64,000 bases of DNA, from contig NC_085138.1 in NCBI RefSeq assembly GCF_035046485.1, positions 337,602,263 to 337,666,262 of the forward strand, in the 5' to 3' direction. Positions within the stretch are counted from its first letter, which is position 1; every line of letters starts with the position of its first letter. Shown piece by piece: positions 11,520 to 21,199 of this stretch. The DNA comes from Aedes albopictus (Eukaryota; Arthropoda; Insecta; Diptera; Culicidae). The notes beneath the pieces were generated by a model that worked only from the letters and a program-made list of their open reading frames with translations, was not told the origin of the DNA and did no database searches. The translations under genes and the position numbers were made by a program.

Positions 11520-13525
11520 CATACTGGTAGAATATGATTTTGTTTTTTTTTTTTAACTCAAGAGCAGGTTACTCAGTGAGTAACTTGGAGTAACCTCAAT
11601 GATCCCACTGGTCGTTATCGACCGCCCGTGAACAAAATTGATATATTCGCATGAATTCATTTAATTCTGGTGATAAATATGATCATCTGATGGCACCCCA
11701 AGAAATGATAGTATTGATATTAGCCTACAACAAGTTAAATAAGTTATGATCCTGACTGGATTTTAAAATTAGCTACAAAGCAGTGGTTCCGTGGTTATAA
11801 CAAGCATAGGTAGCAAAGGTACCAATACGCCAGCTAATCCCATCACTGTGCAAAATCATCGTCATGCAACTGCAGTAGCAAGAATGCATTTCCGCAATTC
11901 AACCCCCACGCCACGAAATCCAACAACCCAAGTGGTGGCGAAGGCAATTTACGAGCAATCATCGTAAAAACCACTTCGCCATCATACTCGACGTCGTCGT
12001 CGTCGTCTTCGTGCAGATTTCACCTCTATCCATCCAACCATCCATCCTTTCACAGTCGACCAACTTCGCACGCGGAATTTAATTAAATTACTTTCAACAC
12101 TGCAAACATAAGTAACCCGGCGCGTGGGCGGTCGTCGGTCGGCGGTTACCACCACTCCAATGAACTACCAGCCAGCGCCGCGACTAACCAATCCCGGGAA
12201 GAGCAGAGCTGTAACATGCAGTTGCGCTTCCTCGTTGCAGCGGAGCTGCATTGGACGGGCGGGCGTCTTCCAACAGAGCACACGACTGCCAACGTAGAGG
12301 TACCTAGTCAAAGTGCAACATTAATTTCCGCAGTCTAACCATGACTTTGGTACGCGGAACGGCGGGCGCTGCGAGGATACCCTCTAGAATAGTAGTGTGC
12401 ACCGCACTACACTTCCGCTTCCGGAACGGGGTGGCGGGAATAAAAACCGAAACGATTCCGAACCAGGTCTCCTCCTGACGACACGATGATGAGGGAAACG
12501 ACGGCGAAAAGACCAAAAGCTCGTACAGGTGTGAACGTTGATGATAAATCGGTTGAGCAAACGGTGGTGTATCTCAGACTAAGAAGGATGACGGCTGCAA
12601 AGAAGTTCAGGCACGTTTCTTTGGATGCATATGCATGCATCGACCTACGACGAGATGAGTGTAAGACCGAGGTGGTGCAGAGAGCATTAAGGCATATTTG
12701 CTTGCTCACTTTCTTGACGGGATGCAACATGCCAACATTGTAACGCCTTCAATCGATGTGATTTCCTCGGGAAGAGGGTTGTTCCTATTTGCAGAATGTG
12801 ATTCGAACGAATTACTTTTTTTGGGAGATAATCATTTAGGACTTGAATGCTAAATAATTCTCCACAAACGTGGTAAAAACAGCATCTTGAAACGTCTGAT
12901 TGGTGAGAATTTAAATTATCCCTTGAATTCCCAATACATACTTTTATCTCTCGTATTGATGAATTAAGCATACCTATAACCAATAATCAATTCAACGGAA
13001 AATGAAATGAAGTGGAAACAGGAGGAATGTTTCCTTGCATCAGCGTCAACCAACGTAAGACATTTATAAACAGGAATTCTCGCTCATGGTGGCGGAAATT
13101 TTCTGGCTGCAATCAGTCATCTTCCACCCGCTTTTCCTCTTGTGCACGAAAATTCTTCGGATGATTTCATTACCTACGACGGGAATAATATGTTCGAAAG
13201 GCAGGTGAAGCGTAATGCACTTCCGGGTCACGGTGATGATGATGCATCATCTTTCATGGCGAGTGTGAAGAAGGTTGGTTTGATGACTTGTTATTCGTTA
13301 ACTCGAGGAAGATTTATTATAATTTCATTAGGTGCTCAACAAGATTCAAAGCCTTGCTAATGATCCTATCCAATACACTGAATCCTTTTTTGTGGCATGG
13401 GCTAGGGTTGCATAAATTTTAAAGGTCATAAAAAGAGGGAAATTTGTGCATAATTTAAGTCAAGGCTTCAATGAGGAAAGGAAACTTAGTTCACGAGAAC
13501 AGGTCTTGCCTTGGGTCTTGCGGTT
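11520..13525. other. Unique island, GC-richer between 11.86 and 12.5 kb
   Basis: The island holds a GTTACTCA-G-TGAGTAAC palindrome (11568-11584), a short GTC run near 12000, TTTAATTAAATTAC near 12080, and GGCGGTCGTCGGTCGGCGG-type blocks. It shares nothing with other parts of the window. Overlapping frames at 12304-12983 on both strands show no recognisable protein. It could hold regulatory DNA or an intron segment of a neighbouring gene; I cannot tell which. Confidence 0.35.
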
Positions 13526-13530
13526 CCGGG

Positions 13531-13857
13531 TCATTTGGCCGAACGCCGTTTGGCAGAATGCCGTTTGGCTGAAAAATAAATAATTAACTGAAGTGACCAT
13601 GTCACATTCCACATCAGTATAACTAGAAAGTACAGCCTATGATTCAGAGAAGGAAAATTCTTAGATAAAATATTGCCAGTTCCAGCGCAAACTAATCTCT
13701 GAATGTCAAAACTAAAAAGAATAGCCTATGATTGAAAGAAGGAAATATTTCTGATCATCATATTGGCAGTTAAAATGTCAAGAACTTCCTCTAAATTATT
13801 TTGGTCATAATTCGGCCAAACGACCCATTCGGCCAAATGGCGTTTGGCCAAATGACA
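13531..13857. mobile_element. Word-ended element, GGCCGAA/GGCCAAA type
   Basis: The left end carries short repeated words (TCATTTGGCCGAACGCCG...) and the right end carries them inverted (...GGCGTTTGGCCAAATGACA). The interior has two copies of an AGAATAGCCTATGATT-like motif with an AGAAGGAAA follow-up, also found in the elements at 16.5-18.2 and 33.6-36.6 kb. No coding capacity. Confidence 0.6.
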
Positions 13858-13879
13858 GGACACCGGCTCTTGCATTTGA

Positions 13880-14045
13880 GATGCAGCCAAGGGGGTTTCC
13901 AGGAAGTTCCCAGAGATCCCAAAAAAGGGGCTTCAAAGGCGTTTCAGAGAATAGAAGTACAAGATTTTTCAGAGGGTTATTCTGGGATTTCAGGAGCGTT
14001 TTAAGGGCCTTCCGACAGGTAGCGTTGGCGTTTGAAAAGGAATGC
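13880..14045 (+). repeat. Array B (GTTTCAGGGG-type low-complexity repeat)
   Basis: Loosely repeated phrases (GGGGTTTCCAGG, GGCGTTTCAGAG, GGGATTTCAGGAGCG) of the same type as 14.6-15.5 kb. Frames across this block are not genes. Confidence 0.55.
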
Positions 14046-14129
14046 GGGGTGTTTGTGTTAACACTCTATCTGATTTATGCTTCGGATGTCATTCGTATCT
14101 GTACAGCTATTTTTTTTTTTTTTTTTTTT

Positions 14130-14548
14130 ATAACAGTTGTCAATATAATGGCTACCAAGGGCTACCAAACTACTCGACAGTGAGATGACCGCAGAATGAG
14201 TGAGAAAGATAGGGAGGTACTGAACGGCAGCATTAATTGGCGCGTTGAGTAACTAAATCATATAGGTGCTCCGGGTTTAAACTTCTAGAGATCTCCTAGA
14301 ATCATCATTCTCTGTACGGCCACCAACTCACTAGGATCAACCGTCATCTAGTCCAATTTTAAGTTGTAGTATTTTAGTCCAATAAATGTATAGCCTGTAG
14401 TGTTAATAAATGTTCTATGTAGAGTGTTAATAAATGTAGTGTTAGTGAAATAAAGTGTTTTAAAGTGTAAACGTTGTAACTTGCACTGCACCTGGAACCT
14501 ACGTTTCTTGAAACCGGAACACCTACATACCCGCCTGGGCACTACAAA
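14130..14548 (+). mobile_element. Candidate solo LTR
   Basis: After a poly(T) run, the segment opens with TGTCAATATAATGG and closes near CACTACA, has three AATAAATG/AATAAAG polyadenylation-like signals about two-thirds along (14400-14455), and then a GC-richer end. That is the usual layout of an insect LTR. No second LTR, internal domain or clear target duplication is visible, so it remains a candidate; an ordinary single-copy segment is the alternative. Confidence 0.3.
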
Positions 14549-14579
14549 CTCCGGATCCTGGAAAACCTAGACGATCACA

Positions 14580-15495
14580 GGAATCTCTGGTGGAACACTT
14601 GGTTAAGGTCACAACACGGGGATTTCCAGGGTATTTATAGGTGTTTCAGGAGCGCATCATGGGGTTTTCTGGGGGCTTCAGGATCATAACGTCCGAGGCC
14701 ACCGTTCCTCTTGGCGTGTTTTTTTTTTTCAAGAAATAACGTCCAAAAGCTTGGATGTGTCATAGAATCCTATGTACCTTCTTTCCTAGGGCCTTGTGAC
14801 GCAATTGCATTCTTCGACGTCATGCCCCGGAAAACGCGCCATAACATTCTGGGACATTATGGCCTCGCACATTATGATACTGCGCCATTTTCGGGGTTTC
14901 TGACGGTCTCAGGTGCGTTACATGGAGGGCATTTCAGAAAGCTTTAGAGGATTTTGGGCGAGTTTTAGAGGCGTTACGTAGGCGCTTTCGAGGTTTCTGA
15001 GGGTCTCAGGTGCTTTACATGAGGTTTGAGGGGGCTTAAGGGGGATTTCGAAGGCGTTTCAGAAGAAGCTTCAGGGGATTTTCGACGGGTTTCAGAGGTG
15101 TTACTCAGGCGTTACATAGGCATTTTCAGAACTTTTTGAGGGTCTCAGGGGCGTTACATGAGATCCGAGGGGGTTTTAGGGGGATTCCGAGGGCATTTCA
15201 GAAAGCTTCAGAGGATTTTGAGCGAGTTTCAGAGTCATAATGCAGGCGTGATATAGGCGTTTTCGGGGGTTTCGGAGGGTCTCAGGTGTGTTACATGGAA
15301 GGGGTTTTAGGGTGATTTCTAAAGCATTTCAGAAAGCTTCAGATGATTCAGAGGGATTACGCAGGCGTTTTCAGGAGTTCTTGAGGGTCTCAGGGCGTTA
15401 CAGTGGTTTTGAAGGGAGTTAAGAGGGCCTACATTTTCTGAAAATACATTTTGGATCCCTGCTCTTCAGTGAGTTTCAGGGAGATTTTAGCAGCG
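14580..15495 (+). repeat. Array B tandem block, ~100-140-bp unit
   Basis: The marker GGTCTCAGG (with small variants) recurs at about 14905, 15002, 15141, 15278 and 15385. GTTACATG follows in most copies, and CATTTCAGAAAGCTT in three of the first four. Spacings of 97-139 bp indicate a decayed tandem repeat with internal indels. The strand is G-rich. Confidence 0.7.
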
Positions 15496-15501
15496 CTTTA
15501 A

Positions 15502-15614
15502 CCCTTTGGGGACGGACGGGTCATATATGCCCAGCCGAGAAAATCAACCATCACAAACGTGTTCTAGACCAGCGAGGTTGCATCCAGAAATGTGAAAATA
15601 ACGTCTCCAATGGG
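15502..15614. mobile_element. Small TTAA-flanked MITE (piggyBac type)
   Basis: A 113-bp element lies between TTAA at 15498-15501 and TTAA at 15615-15618. The left end CCCTTTGGGGACG and the right end read inward, CCCATTGGAGACG, form an imperfect TIR. TTAA target sites and CCC termini are the piggyBac signature. It interrupts array B and encodes nothing. Confidence 0.65.
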
Positions 15615-15619
15615 TTAAA

Positions 15620-16040
15620 GTGTTTCACAAACGTTTCAGGTGGTTTCCAAAGAGATTCTAAGATGTTCCAGACTGTTTAACGATTGTGGATCCGATGACC
15701 TATACTCAAGGGAACTCTTATAGATTGAACTTGCCACTTATCAGCACCCAGTTGCATAAGGCTGTGTAAGCATGACTTTCATTCTAATCATTCAATCACA
15801 CAAGTTATGCATGTAGATTCTATGACTTATGCTCAAGAAAGATTTTAGGAAACCATAAACAGTTCTAACCTAGTTTAAGGAAACCTTAAACTCCCTAGAA
15901 CCTCCTAAAATGTATCTGGAACCCACTTTGAAGCGTCCCTGAGATCTCTTGGAATGCTCTGGAAATTCTTGAAATTCCCGGATCCCCTGTGACACCGCTT
16001 GGGACCCCTTTAAAAGCCCCTAACCCCTCTGAAGTCTGAA
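15620..16040. repeat. Array B, switching to C-rich strand near 15,890
   Basis: Array-B-like sequence resumes after the MITE, passes through about 160 bp of non-repetitive sequence (15700-15860), and continues with the C-rich strand on top (CCTCCTAAAATG, CCCTGAGATCTC). Confidence 0.5.
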
Positions 16041-16295
16041 GTGGGCTCTCCAGTTAGCCTAGTGGTAAGACTTTGGATCGTCAATCCGGGGCCGACATGT
16101 TTGATTTCCGTTCCGGTCGGGGCAATTTTCTCGACTTCCTGGGCAGTGTATCATTGTGCGTGCTTGCATCACAATATACAAATTCATGCAATTGGCAGGC
16201 AAAGACAGCCCTTCAATTGTAGAAGTGCTCACAGAACACAGAGAAGCAGGCCTAGTTCCAGTTGGAACATCAAGCCAGAAAGAATAAGAGAAGAA
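16041..16295 (+). mobile_element. tRNA-derived SINE, 'TAGCCTAGTGG' type
   Basis: A tRNA-like head with TAGCCTAGTGG (16055-16065) and a degenerate box B (TGTTTGATTTCC) is followed by a body sharing CTCGACTTCCTGGGCA and GCTCACAGAACACAGAGAAG with the segment at about 17750-18060. The 95-codon frame across it is a shadow. Confidence 0.65.
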
Positions 16296-16495
16296 GAACC
16301 ATCTGAAGTACCCCTGAAATCTTCTTAAACGCCCCTGAGATCTGTAGTTACTTCCTGAAGCGCCCCTGAGACGCCCCTGAAGCGCCCCTGAGACGCCCGC
16401 CCCTGAGACCCCATTAAGCTTTCCAGAGACCCCTAGAGCCTCCCTGAAATCCCCTGAAACTTCCTGAGACCTCCAGGTACCCCCCTAAAATGTCA
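16296..16495 (-). repeat. Array B, C-rich strand on top
   Basis: Repeats of CGCCCCTGAGACGCCCCTGA and GAAATCCCCTGAAACTTCC. It is the same vocabulary as 14.6-15.5 kb in the opposite polarity. Confidence 0.65.
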
Positions 16496-16938
16496 TGAAA
16501 ACGGATCTATGACAAAAAGTCGAAAGACATAAGGTCCAAGGACAAAAGGTCGAAGGACAAAAGATCAAATGGGCGACAGGTCGAAGGGGTAAAAGGTCGA
16601 ATGAGGAAAAGGTCGAATTGGATTTAAGGCCGAATAGGCAAAAGGTCAAATGGGACAAAAGGTCGAATAGGACAAAAAGGTCGAATGGACAAATGATCGA
16701 AAGGGCAAAAGAACGATTCGGACAAAGGGTTAAATAAATAGAAGAAAGACAAATTGGACAAATTGAAAAAGGGATCAGAATTTGACAGAAAAATGGCAAT
16801 TAAAATTCCGAAAAAAGTAATAGAACCAGTGAAACTAAAAATTTTCCACAACTTCAAAACAAAACATTATTGAAACATTTTTCGAATGAGTATAATCAGT
16901 TTCGTACCTTTTAATTCCGCCCTATGATGCTTATCCTT

Positions 16939-16988
16939 TGACAGATACGCGTATTTCGACTACCACTTGTAATCTTCCTCAGTGTCAG
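16939..16988 (-). ncRNA. Hammerhead-ribozyme-like motif (inverted copy)
   Basis: The minus strand carries the same core as 17006-17057: CTGAGGA (complement of 16976-16982), a stem II hairpin, then CGAAA and TACGCGTATC. It is the mirror copy within the palindrome at 16880-17113. Confidence 0.45.
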
Positions 16989-17005
16989 TCAGTGTCAGTG
17001 GATAA

Positions 17006-17057
17006 CTGATACTGAGGAAGATTACAAGTGGTAGTCGAAATACGCGTATCTGTCAAA
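17006..17057 (+). ncRNA. Hammerhead-ribozyme-like motif
   Basis: Core CTGAGGA (17012-17018) fits the hammerhead consensus CUGANGA. Next come a 6-bp stem II (GATTAC with GTAGTC, one G-U pair), GAAA (17037-17040), a minimal stem III (TAC-GC-GTA) and the triplet ATC ending at 17050. Stem I can form from TGATA before the core and TGTCA after the cleavage point. One deviation is an extra A between CUGAGGA and stem II. Short-stem-III hammerheads are known in Penelope-like elements; activity is untested. Confidence 0.5.
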
Positions 17058-17309
17058 GGATAAGCAACATAGGGCGGAATTAAAAGGTACGAAACTGATT
17101 ACACTCATTCGAAGAGGGTATTCTGCTTAGAGGGTTCGAAAAGTCGGTACAAGATTATTGAAACAGTTCAATGCAATGTTTCCCATTGCTCATGTGCACA
17201 TAAATGTGACAGTGAGCCTCTTACCAAATTGTCTCCTAGCTCTTCAAAATCGCAGTGTGCTGCGCTGCTAGGAGGCTAACGAAAATCTGGTGGGTGCGAA
17301 CTAGGCACA

Positions 17310-17440
17310 TAACTCAAGCGTCTGGTTGGTCTATGCGGTACGACTAGGGACTCTCAATGCAAGGGTTAAGGTTTCAATTCTCGTTCGTTTAGGAAATTTT
17401 TGTCATGAGATTTTCCCCTTCAATCAGCGCATGAGACGAA
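17310..17440 (+). mobile_element. Possible tRNA-like SINE fragment
   Basis: GTCTGGTTGGTCTATGCGG resembles a box A region and GGTTTCAATTCTCG a degenerate box B about 45 bp downstream, followed by TTAGGAAATTTTTG. This is a tRNA-like head without a clear tail or target duplication. Confidence 0.35.
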
Positions 17441-18159
17441 GCTCATGAGACACAACTTGTCAAAGTCAAAAGGTCGAAGGTCATAAGGTCGAAAGGACAA
17501 AAGGACGAAGGGTTAAAAGGTCGAAGGTTCAAAAGGTCGAAAGATCGACTTGGACAAAAGGTCAAAAATACAAGTGGTCCAAAGGTCAAAAGGTCGAAAT
17601 TTAAAAAATGACTAAGACAAAACATTAAAAAATAGACAAAACATTATTAAACATTTATATTATTAGCTAGTATGCCGAAAATTGTCATAAACTATTATTA
17701 GAAAGAACAGTCTATGTTTAAAATTAGGCAAAATTATATAGGAAACAGTAATGGTTATTACACATATAGCCGTGAATATGTAACTCCAAGGAACTGTCGT
17801 TGTTCAAAAGGATGTATGTTCTACAATAAACTTGTACCAAGTAAACTATTAGCTCAACCTAAAAGCTCGATTCCCGTTTCGAACGGGAAATTTTGTAGAA
17901 TTCCTGAGTATAGTGTAACATTGTGATTGTTATTCAATATACAAGTTAACGCAATAGCAGGCACAGAAAGTCCTTCATTTAATAACTGTGTAGGTGCTAA
18001 AATAACACTAAGTTGAAAAGATGCAGGCCAAGTTGCAATGATAACGTAAAGTAAGACAGAAGACAATAAAAACTAAAAAGGATCGACCTTTTGTCGTCCT
18101 ACTCATTCTCTTATTTCGACCTTTGGACCCTTCGTCCTTTTGTCCTATTGAAAGATAGG

Positions 18160-19005
18160 AAAGTGTCTACTAAAGCTTGCAAAAGCTTAAATGCAACAAT
18201 TTATTACCACATTGCAATTCAAAATAGTTGCCCGTAAATGATAGAAAGTAATGCTATTGATTGAAGTTGAATGTAAAAAAATAGAAAAATAACCACAGAA
18301 TGTCAATGTCGCGGCTATTCGTGTGACGAACATCTAGTTTTCCTCGTCCCAACAGCGTTAGTACCGGTCCTAGAAGTGTCAAATCAATTTTCACTACCAA
18401 AACAAAACACTCACTACAACATGTGTATATCAAAACAATGGATAATTACAAATAAATTTAATTAATTTATTGGCTACAGCGCCATTAGCAATCTAATTTC
18501 TCATTCATCTATTGTAAAAAAATACTTGAATGAACAGCGTATTGGTAGAAGAAGGATGGATTATAGGTTGAAATATTGCTATACGAAACTCCTATCATTA
18601 TTGCGATTTAATAAAGCCAAACAGTCTATGAATAAGAGAAAACACAAATCTCTGGGCATTACAAGAGCAAACAAAACGAAATTATTTACCTATACAGTGT
18701 AATTCGTAGAAACTTCCTATCAATCCAAGAGGGGGTTCTCACTAAGCACAAATAGTCAATGAATATTCCTACAGTATTGTTAGGAAGAACTGCTACTGAA
18801 GAAGGCAAAATTTCTGATAGAAAAATAAGTACCTTAAGAGTCACTAACAAAACCTCAAAGAACCGCATATAAATTCAAAAAGAAAAAAAATCCTGAATAA
18901 AAAATCAAATTAAATTGCCATTAAATACTACATCTATGCAACTTGAAAAGACTCTTCAAATATATTTCTTATAAGTGAGACCCACCAGCTGGTAAGTTGG
19001 CCTTA
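18160..19005. other. AT-rich interior of the word-ended complex
   Basis: No gene. Contains an AACAGTCTATGAATAAGAG motif (about 18620) like the internal motif of the other word-ended elements. Otherwise unremarkable. Confidence 0.4.
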
Positions 19006-19157
19006 ACTTGTGTTCATTCGACTCTTTGTCCATTCAACCTTTTGTTCATTCGTCCCTTTGTCCATTCGACCTTTTGTCCCTTCGACCTTTTGTCCCTTCG
19101 ACCTTTTGTCCATTCGAACTTTTGTCCATTAGACCATTTGTCCTTTTGTTTCGTGGT

Positions 19158-19265
19158 GGCTTGTTAGTGTTGACAAAAATAAAACACTATTTTATTTTGT
19201 CCGACGTTTCGGTCCGTTGGGGATCTTTTTCAGGGACTCAAGACTAACAAGCCACCACGAAACAG
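19158..19265 (-). ncRNA. Hairpin-flanked hammerhead-like motif, degenerate
   Basis: On the minus strand: CCTGAAAAAGATCC, loop, GGACCGAAACGTCGGAC. This resembles a hammerhead core (CUGANGA with the G changed to A), a stem II of about 5 bp, GAAA, a nearly absent stem III and GUC. Stem I pairs GTCC with GGAC. The whole motif is enclosed by a longer inverted repeat GTTTCGTGGTGGCTTG / CAAGCCACCACGAAAC. The CGACGTTTCGG plus TTTTTCAGG layout is one I associate with ends of Penelope-like elements. The core substitution probably makes it inactive. Confidence 0.4.
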
Positions 19266-19335
19266 TCTCGTTAAACAGTCGAACACACCAACGACATTTG
19301 TCCATCGGCCATTTGTCCTTCGGCCTTCTGTCCTA

Positions 19336-19745
19336 AAGCCCCTGAATCCCGTAAAACCTCCTAAAACACGCTGGGACCCCTCAAGAAGCTCCGGGTACAC
19401 TTGGGGCCTCCTAGAAAGCCTCAGAAACCCCCTTGGACCTCCTAAAACGCCCCAGAGGGCCCTGAGACTCTTGTAAAGCTCCTGAGATCCTCTGATGCGC
19501 CCCTGATACCTCCCGACACCCCCTGAAATATCCTGGGTCCTCCTACTGGGATCTCCGGGAACCTCTTGAAATTGAAACGTCTTTGAAATACCCCGGAGAT
19601 CCTCAGGAATTCCCCTGAATCCCCTTGAACTTTCTCGAAGCGCCCATTAAGCCCCCTGGAACCCCCTGAGACCTCCTGAAACGCCCGTGAGATCCCTTGA
19701 AGCTCCCCGGAACTCCAAGAAACACCCGGGGACCAACGGCGTAAC
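19336..19745 (-). repeat. Array B, C-rich strand on top
   Basis: Repeats of CCTCCTAAAACGCC, CCCTGAGACTCTTG, CCTGAAATATCC. Low-complexity open frames at 19603-20009 on both strands come from this repeat and the adjacent foldback. Confidence 0.6.
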
Positions 19746-19748
19746 CAG

Positions 19749-19881
19749 CTTTTTCTCTTTTCTTCCTCACTCTCCTAAACAAACACGAGAAAGAGCGAGA
19801 TGGAGAAAGGGCCATTCGCCCCTGGTTTCATCTCGTTCTTTCTCGCGTTTGTTTAGGAGAGTCAGGAAGGAAAAAGAAAAG
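19749..19881. mobile_element. 133-bp foldback element
   Basis: Arms of about 53 bp are inverted copies: CTCCTAAACAAACACGAGAA against TTCTCGCGTTTGTTTAGGAG, extended by CTTTTTCTCTTTTC / GGAAAAAGAAAAG. A short GGGCCATTCGCCCC centre separates them. It sits inside array B. Structure suggests a foldback MITE; no target duplication identified. Confidence 0.6.
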
Positions 19882-19989
19882 TTGTCTGGGACTACCTGGA
19901 AATGCACCTGAGGCTCCTGGCACCCTGAAACGCCCTCAGGACTCCGTGAAACGCCGCTGCAAATTATCTTTGCTCTCCCCGTATTGCCG

Positions 19990-20535
19990 TCATTATTACA
20001 TTTTCTCACAATATTTATTCTGAACAGTTCTTGGAATAGTCATCCCTCTTTGAATATTACAAAAAAATGAATAAAATCAAAGTGCATAAAAATAATCTTT
20101 TAATCAACAGTACACAGTACGCGTTCCATAATATGTCATATGATGCTTATGTATGGAACACATAGCGTCCGTTTCATCGAAGTTTGCGCTTTTTTGACAG
20201 TTTTTCCATGGAAAACCTGTCAAACTACTGTCACGTACACACAAACGTATCCAATCTATGGGCCACATTAGTGTTCATCTGTCAAAACATACCGAGCATT
20301 CTGCGATTTTTACGGTAAATTTGAAAAATCACCTGAGCGCTCCGGGCGTATTGACGGATGAATTTTCCTGAGATTCACAGTACATTCGGCGATTAGTAAA
20401 ACTATAGTTTTACCGTATGGGCAGCTGTTGAAAATTCGGTATTTTTTACGTCATTTTTCTAAGTATTTACACTTAAAATCTAAAACTACGGTAGCAGAAT
20501 CAATAGAATTTAAGTGTAAAAGCGGGATGAATGCG
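19990..20535. other. Unique-looking spacer
   Basis: Mixed-composition DNA without recognisable features; an AACTATAGTTTTACCG string near 20400 is locally palindromic. No gene seen. Confidence 0.35.
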
Positions 20536-20539
20536 ATGA

Positions 20540-20655
20540 CTAATTTCAGTGGATAACTGACACTGAGGAAGATTACTAGTGGTAGTCGAAATATGCGTAT
20601 CAGTCAAAGGATAACCAAAAGAGGGTGGAATAAAAAGGTACAGAACTGATTACAC
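20540..20655 (+). ncRNA. Third hammerhead-like module
   Basis: Same segment as 16990-17100 in one orientation. Core CTGAGGA (20563-20569), stem II GATTAC/GTAGTC, GAAA (20588-20591), minimal stem III TAT-GC-GTA and triplet ATC ending at 20601. Stem I is TGAC/GTCA with one mismatch next to the core. The module continues through a GGTGGAATAAAAAGGTAC block matching GGCGGAATTAAAAGGTAC of the other copy. A paralogue that keeps the core and compensates in stem II suggests descent from a functional motif. Confidence 0.45.
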
Positions 20656-20904
20656 CAATTTTGAGTTCAATATCCAGGGCACATTGAGGAAATACCTTTA
20701 ACCCATTTCAGGTATCCAGGCATCCATTTCCACACTGAAAGGTTTTACTGACTCAATAACGCAGCACAGTAGGTCTGGCTGCTTTAATGATTGTAATGCA
20801 TCTCCGATGCACTGCAACCATCAATAATGATAAGAAAAATGGCTGAAGTTGTCGATTCTTTCATTTTTCAGGGTTCTTCCAATGAATGGCAGTGTATGTA
20901 TGTA

Positions 20905-21195
20905 TAGGCATAAGTGCTGCGGACAATTCTCGGTGGAAGTCAAAAACGGTGTGTGTCTAAGACGTATGAATCATAAGTTATATGAAGTGCACAAGAAGCA
21001 TATATTCTGTGGACTGGCCACGTAGTCGAAAGAAAGAATTGAACACACTTTTAAGTAGAGATTGCCTACTTCGCTGGTTACACTCGGTTGAAGAAGTCCT
21101 GGGAAACTTGACCGTTCGGGAACAGCCCAGACTGAACCAGTTGAAGCTCTAATAAACGCTCGGCGCTGCCAATTTGCTCCGTCTATCACAATTTC
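20905..21195 (+). pseudogene. RTE-type retrotransposon 3' fragment
   Basis: GTGCTGCGGACAATTCTCGG and the following 50 bases align by eye with the minus-strand coding end of the RTE element near 38070-38000. The translations share VLRTI..G and an RRMNHKLYEV-like stretch (RRRINHEL in the larger copy). Frameshifts and stops follow. This is a decayed, 5'-truncated copy of an RTE-clade reverse transcriptase gene, keeping only the C-terminal part. Confidence 0.6.
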
Positions 21196-21199
21196 AAGG

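Larger units (their letters stand above)
16880..17113. repeat. Head-to-head palindrome of hammerhead-bearing segment
   Basis: Arms of about 110 bp (16880-16988 and 17003-17113) are near-perfect inverted copies around a CAGTGTCAGTCAGTGTCAG centre. Each arm includes one hammerhead-like motif and a TAATTCCGCC block. A third copy in single orientation is at about 20540-20650. Inverted terminal modules of this kind are known from Penelope-like retroelements; no Penelope-like coding sequence is present here. Confidence 0.65.
16500..19335. mobile_element. Nested complex of GGTCGAA word-ended elements
   Basis: Arrays of (GGACAAAA)GGTCGAA-type words lie at 16500-16740 and 17455-17600 on one strand, and as inverted TTCGACCTTTTGTCC words at 18085-18150, 19010-19150 and 19290-19335. 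The simplest reading is an inner element (17455-18150) inside an outer one. Between the word arrays are an AGAACAGTCTATGTTTA motif (17705), a SINE-like segment (17750-18060), an inverted hammerhead-like pair (16880-17113) and a small hairpin element (19158-19265). Confidence 0.55.
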
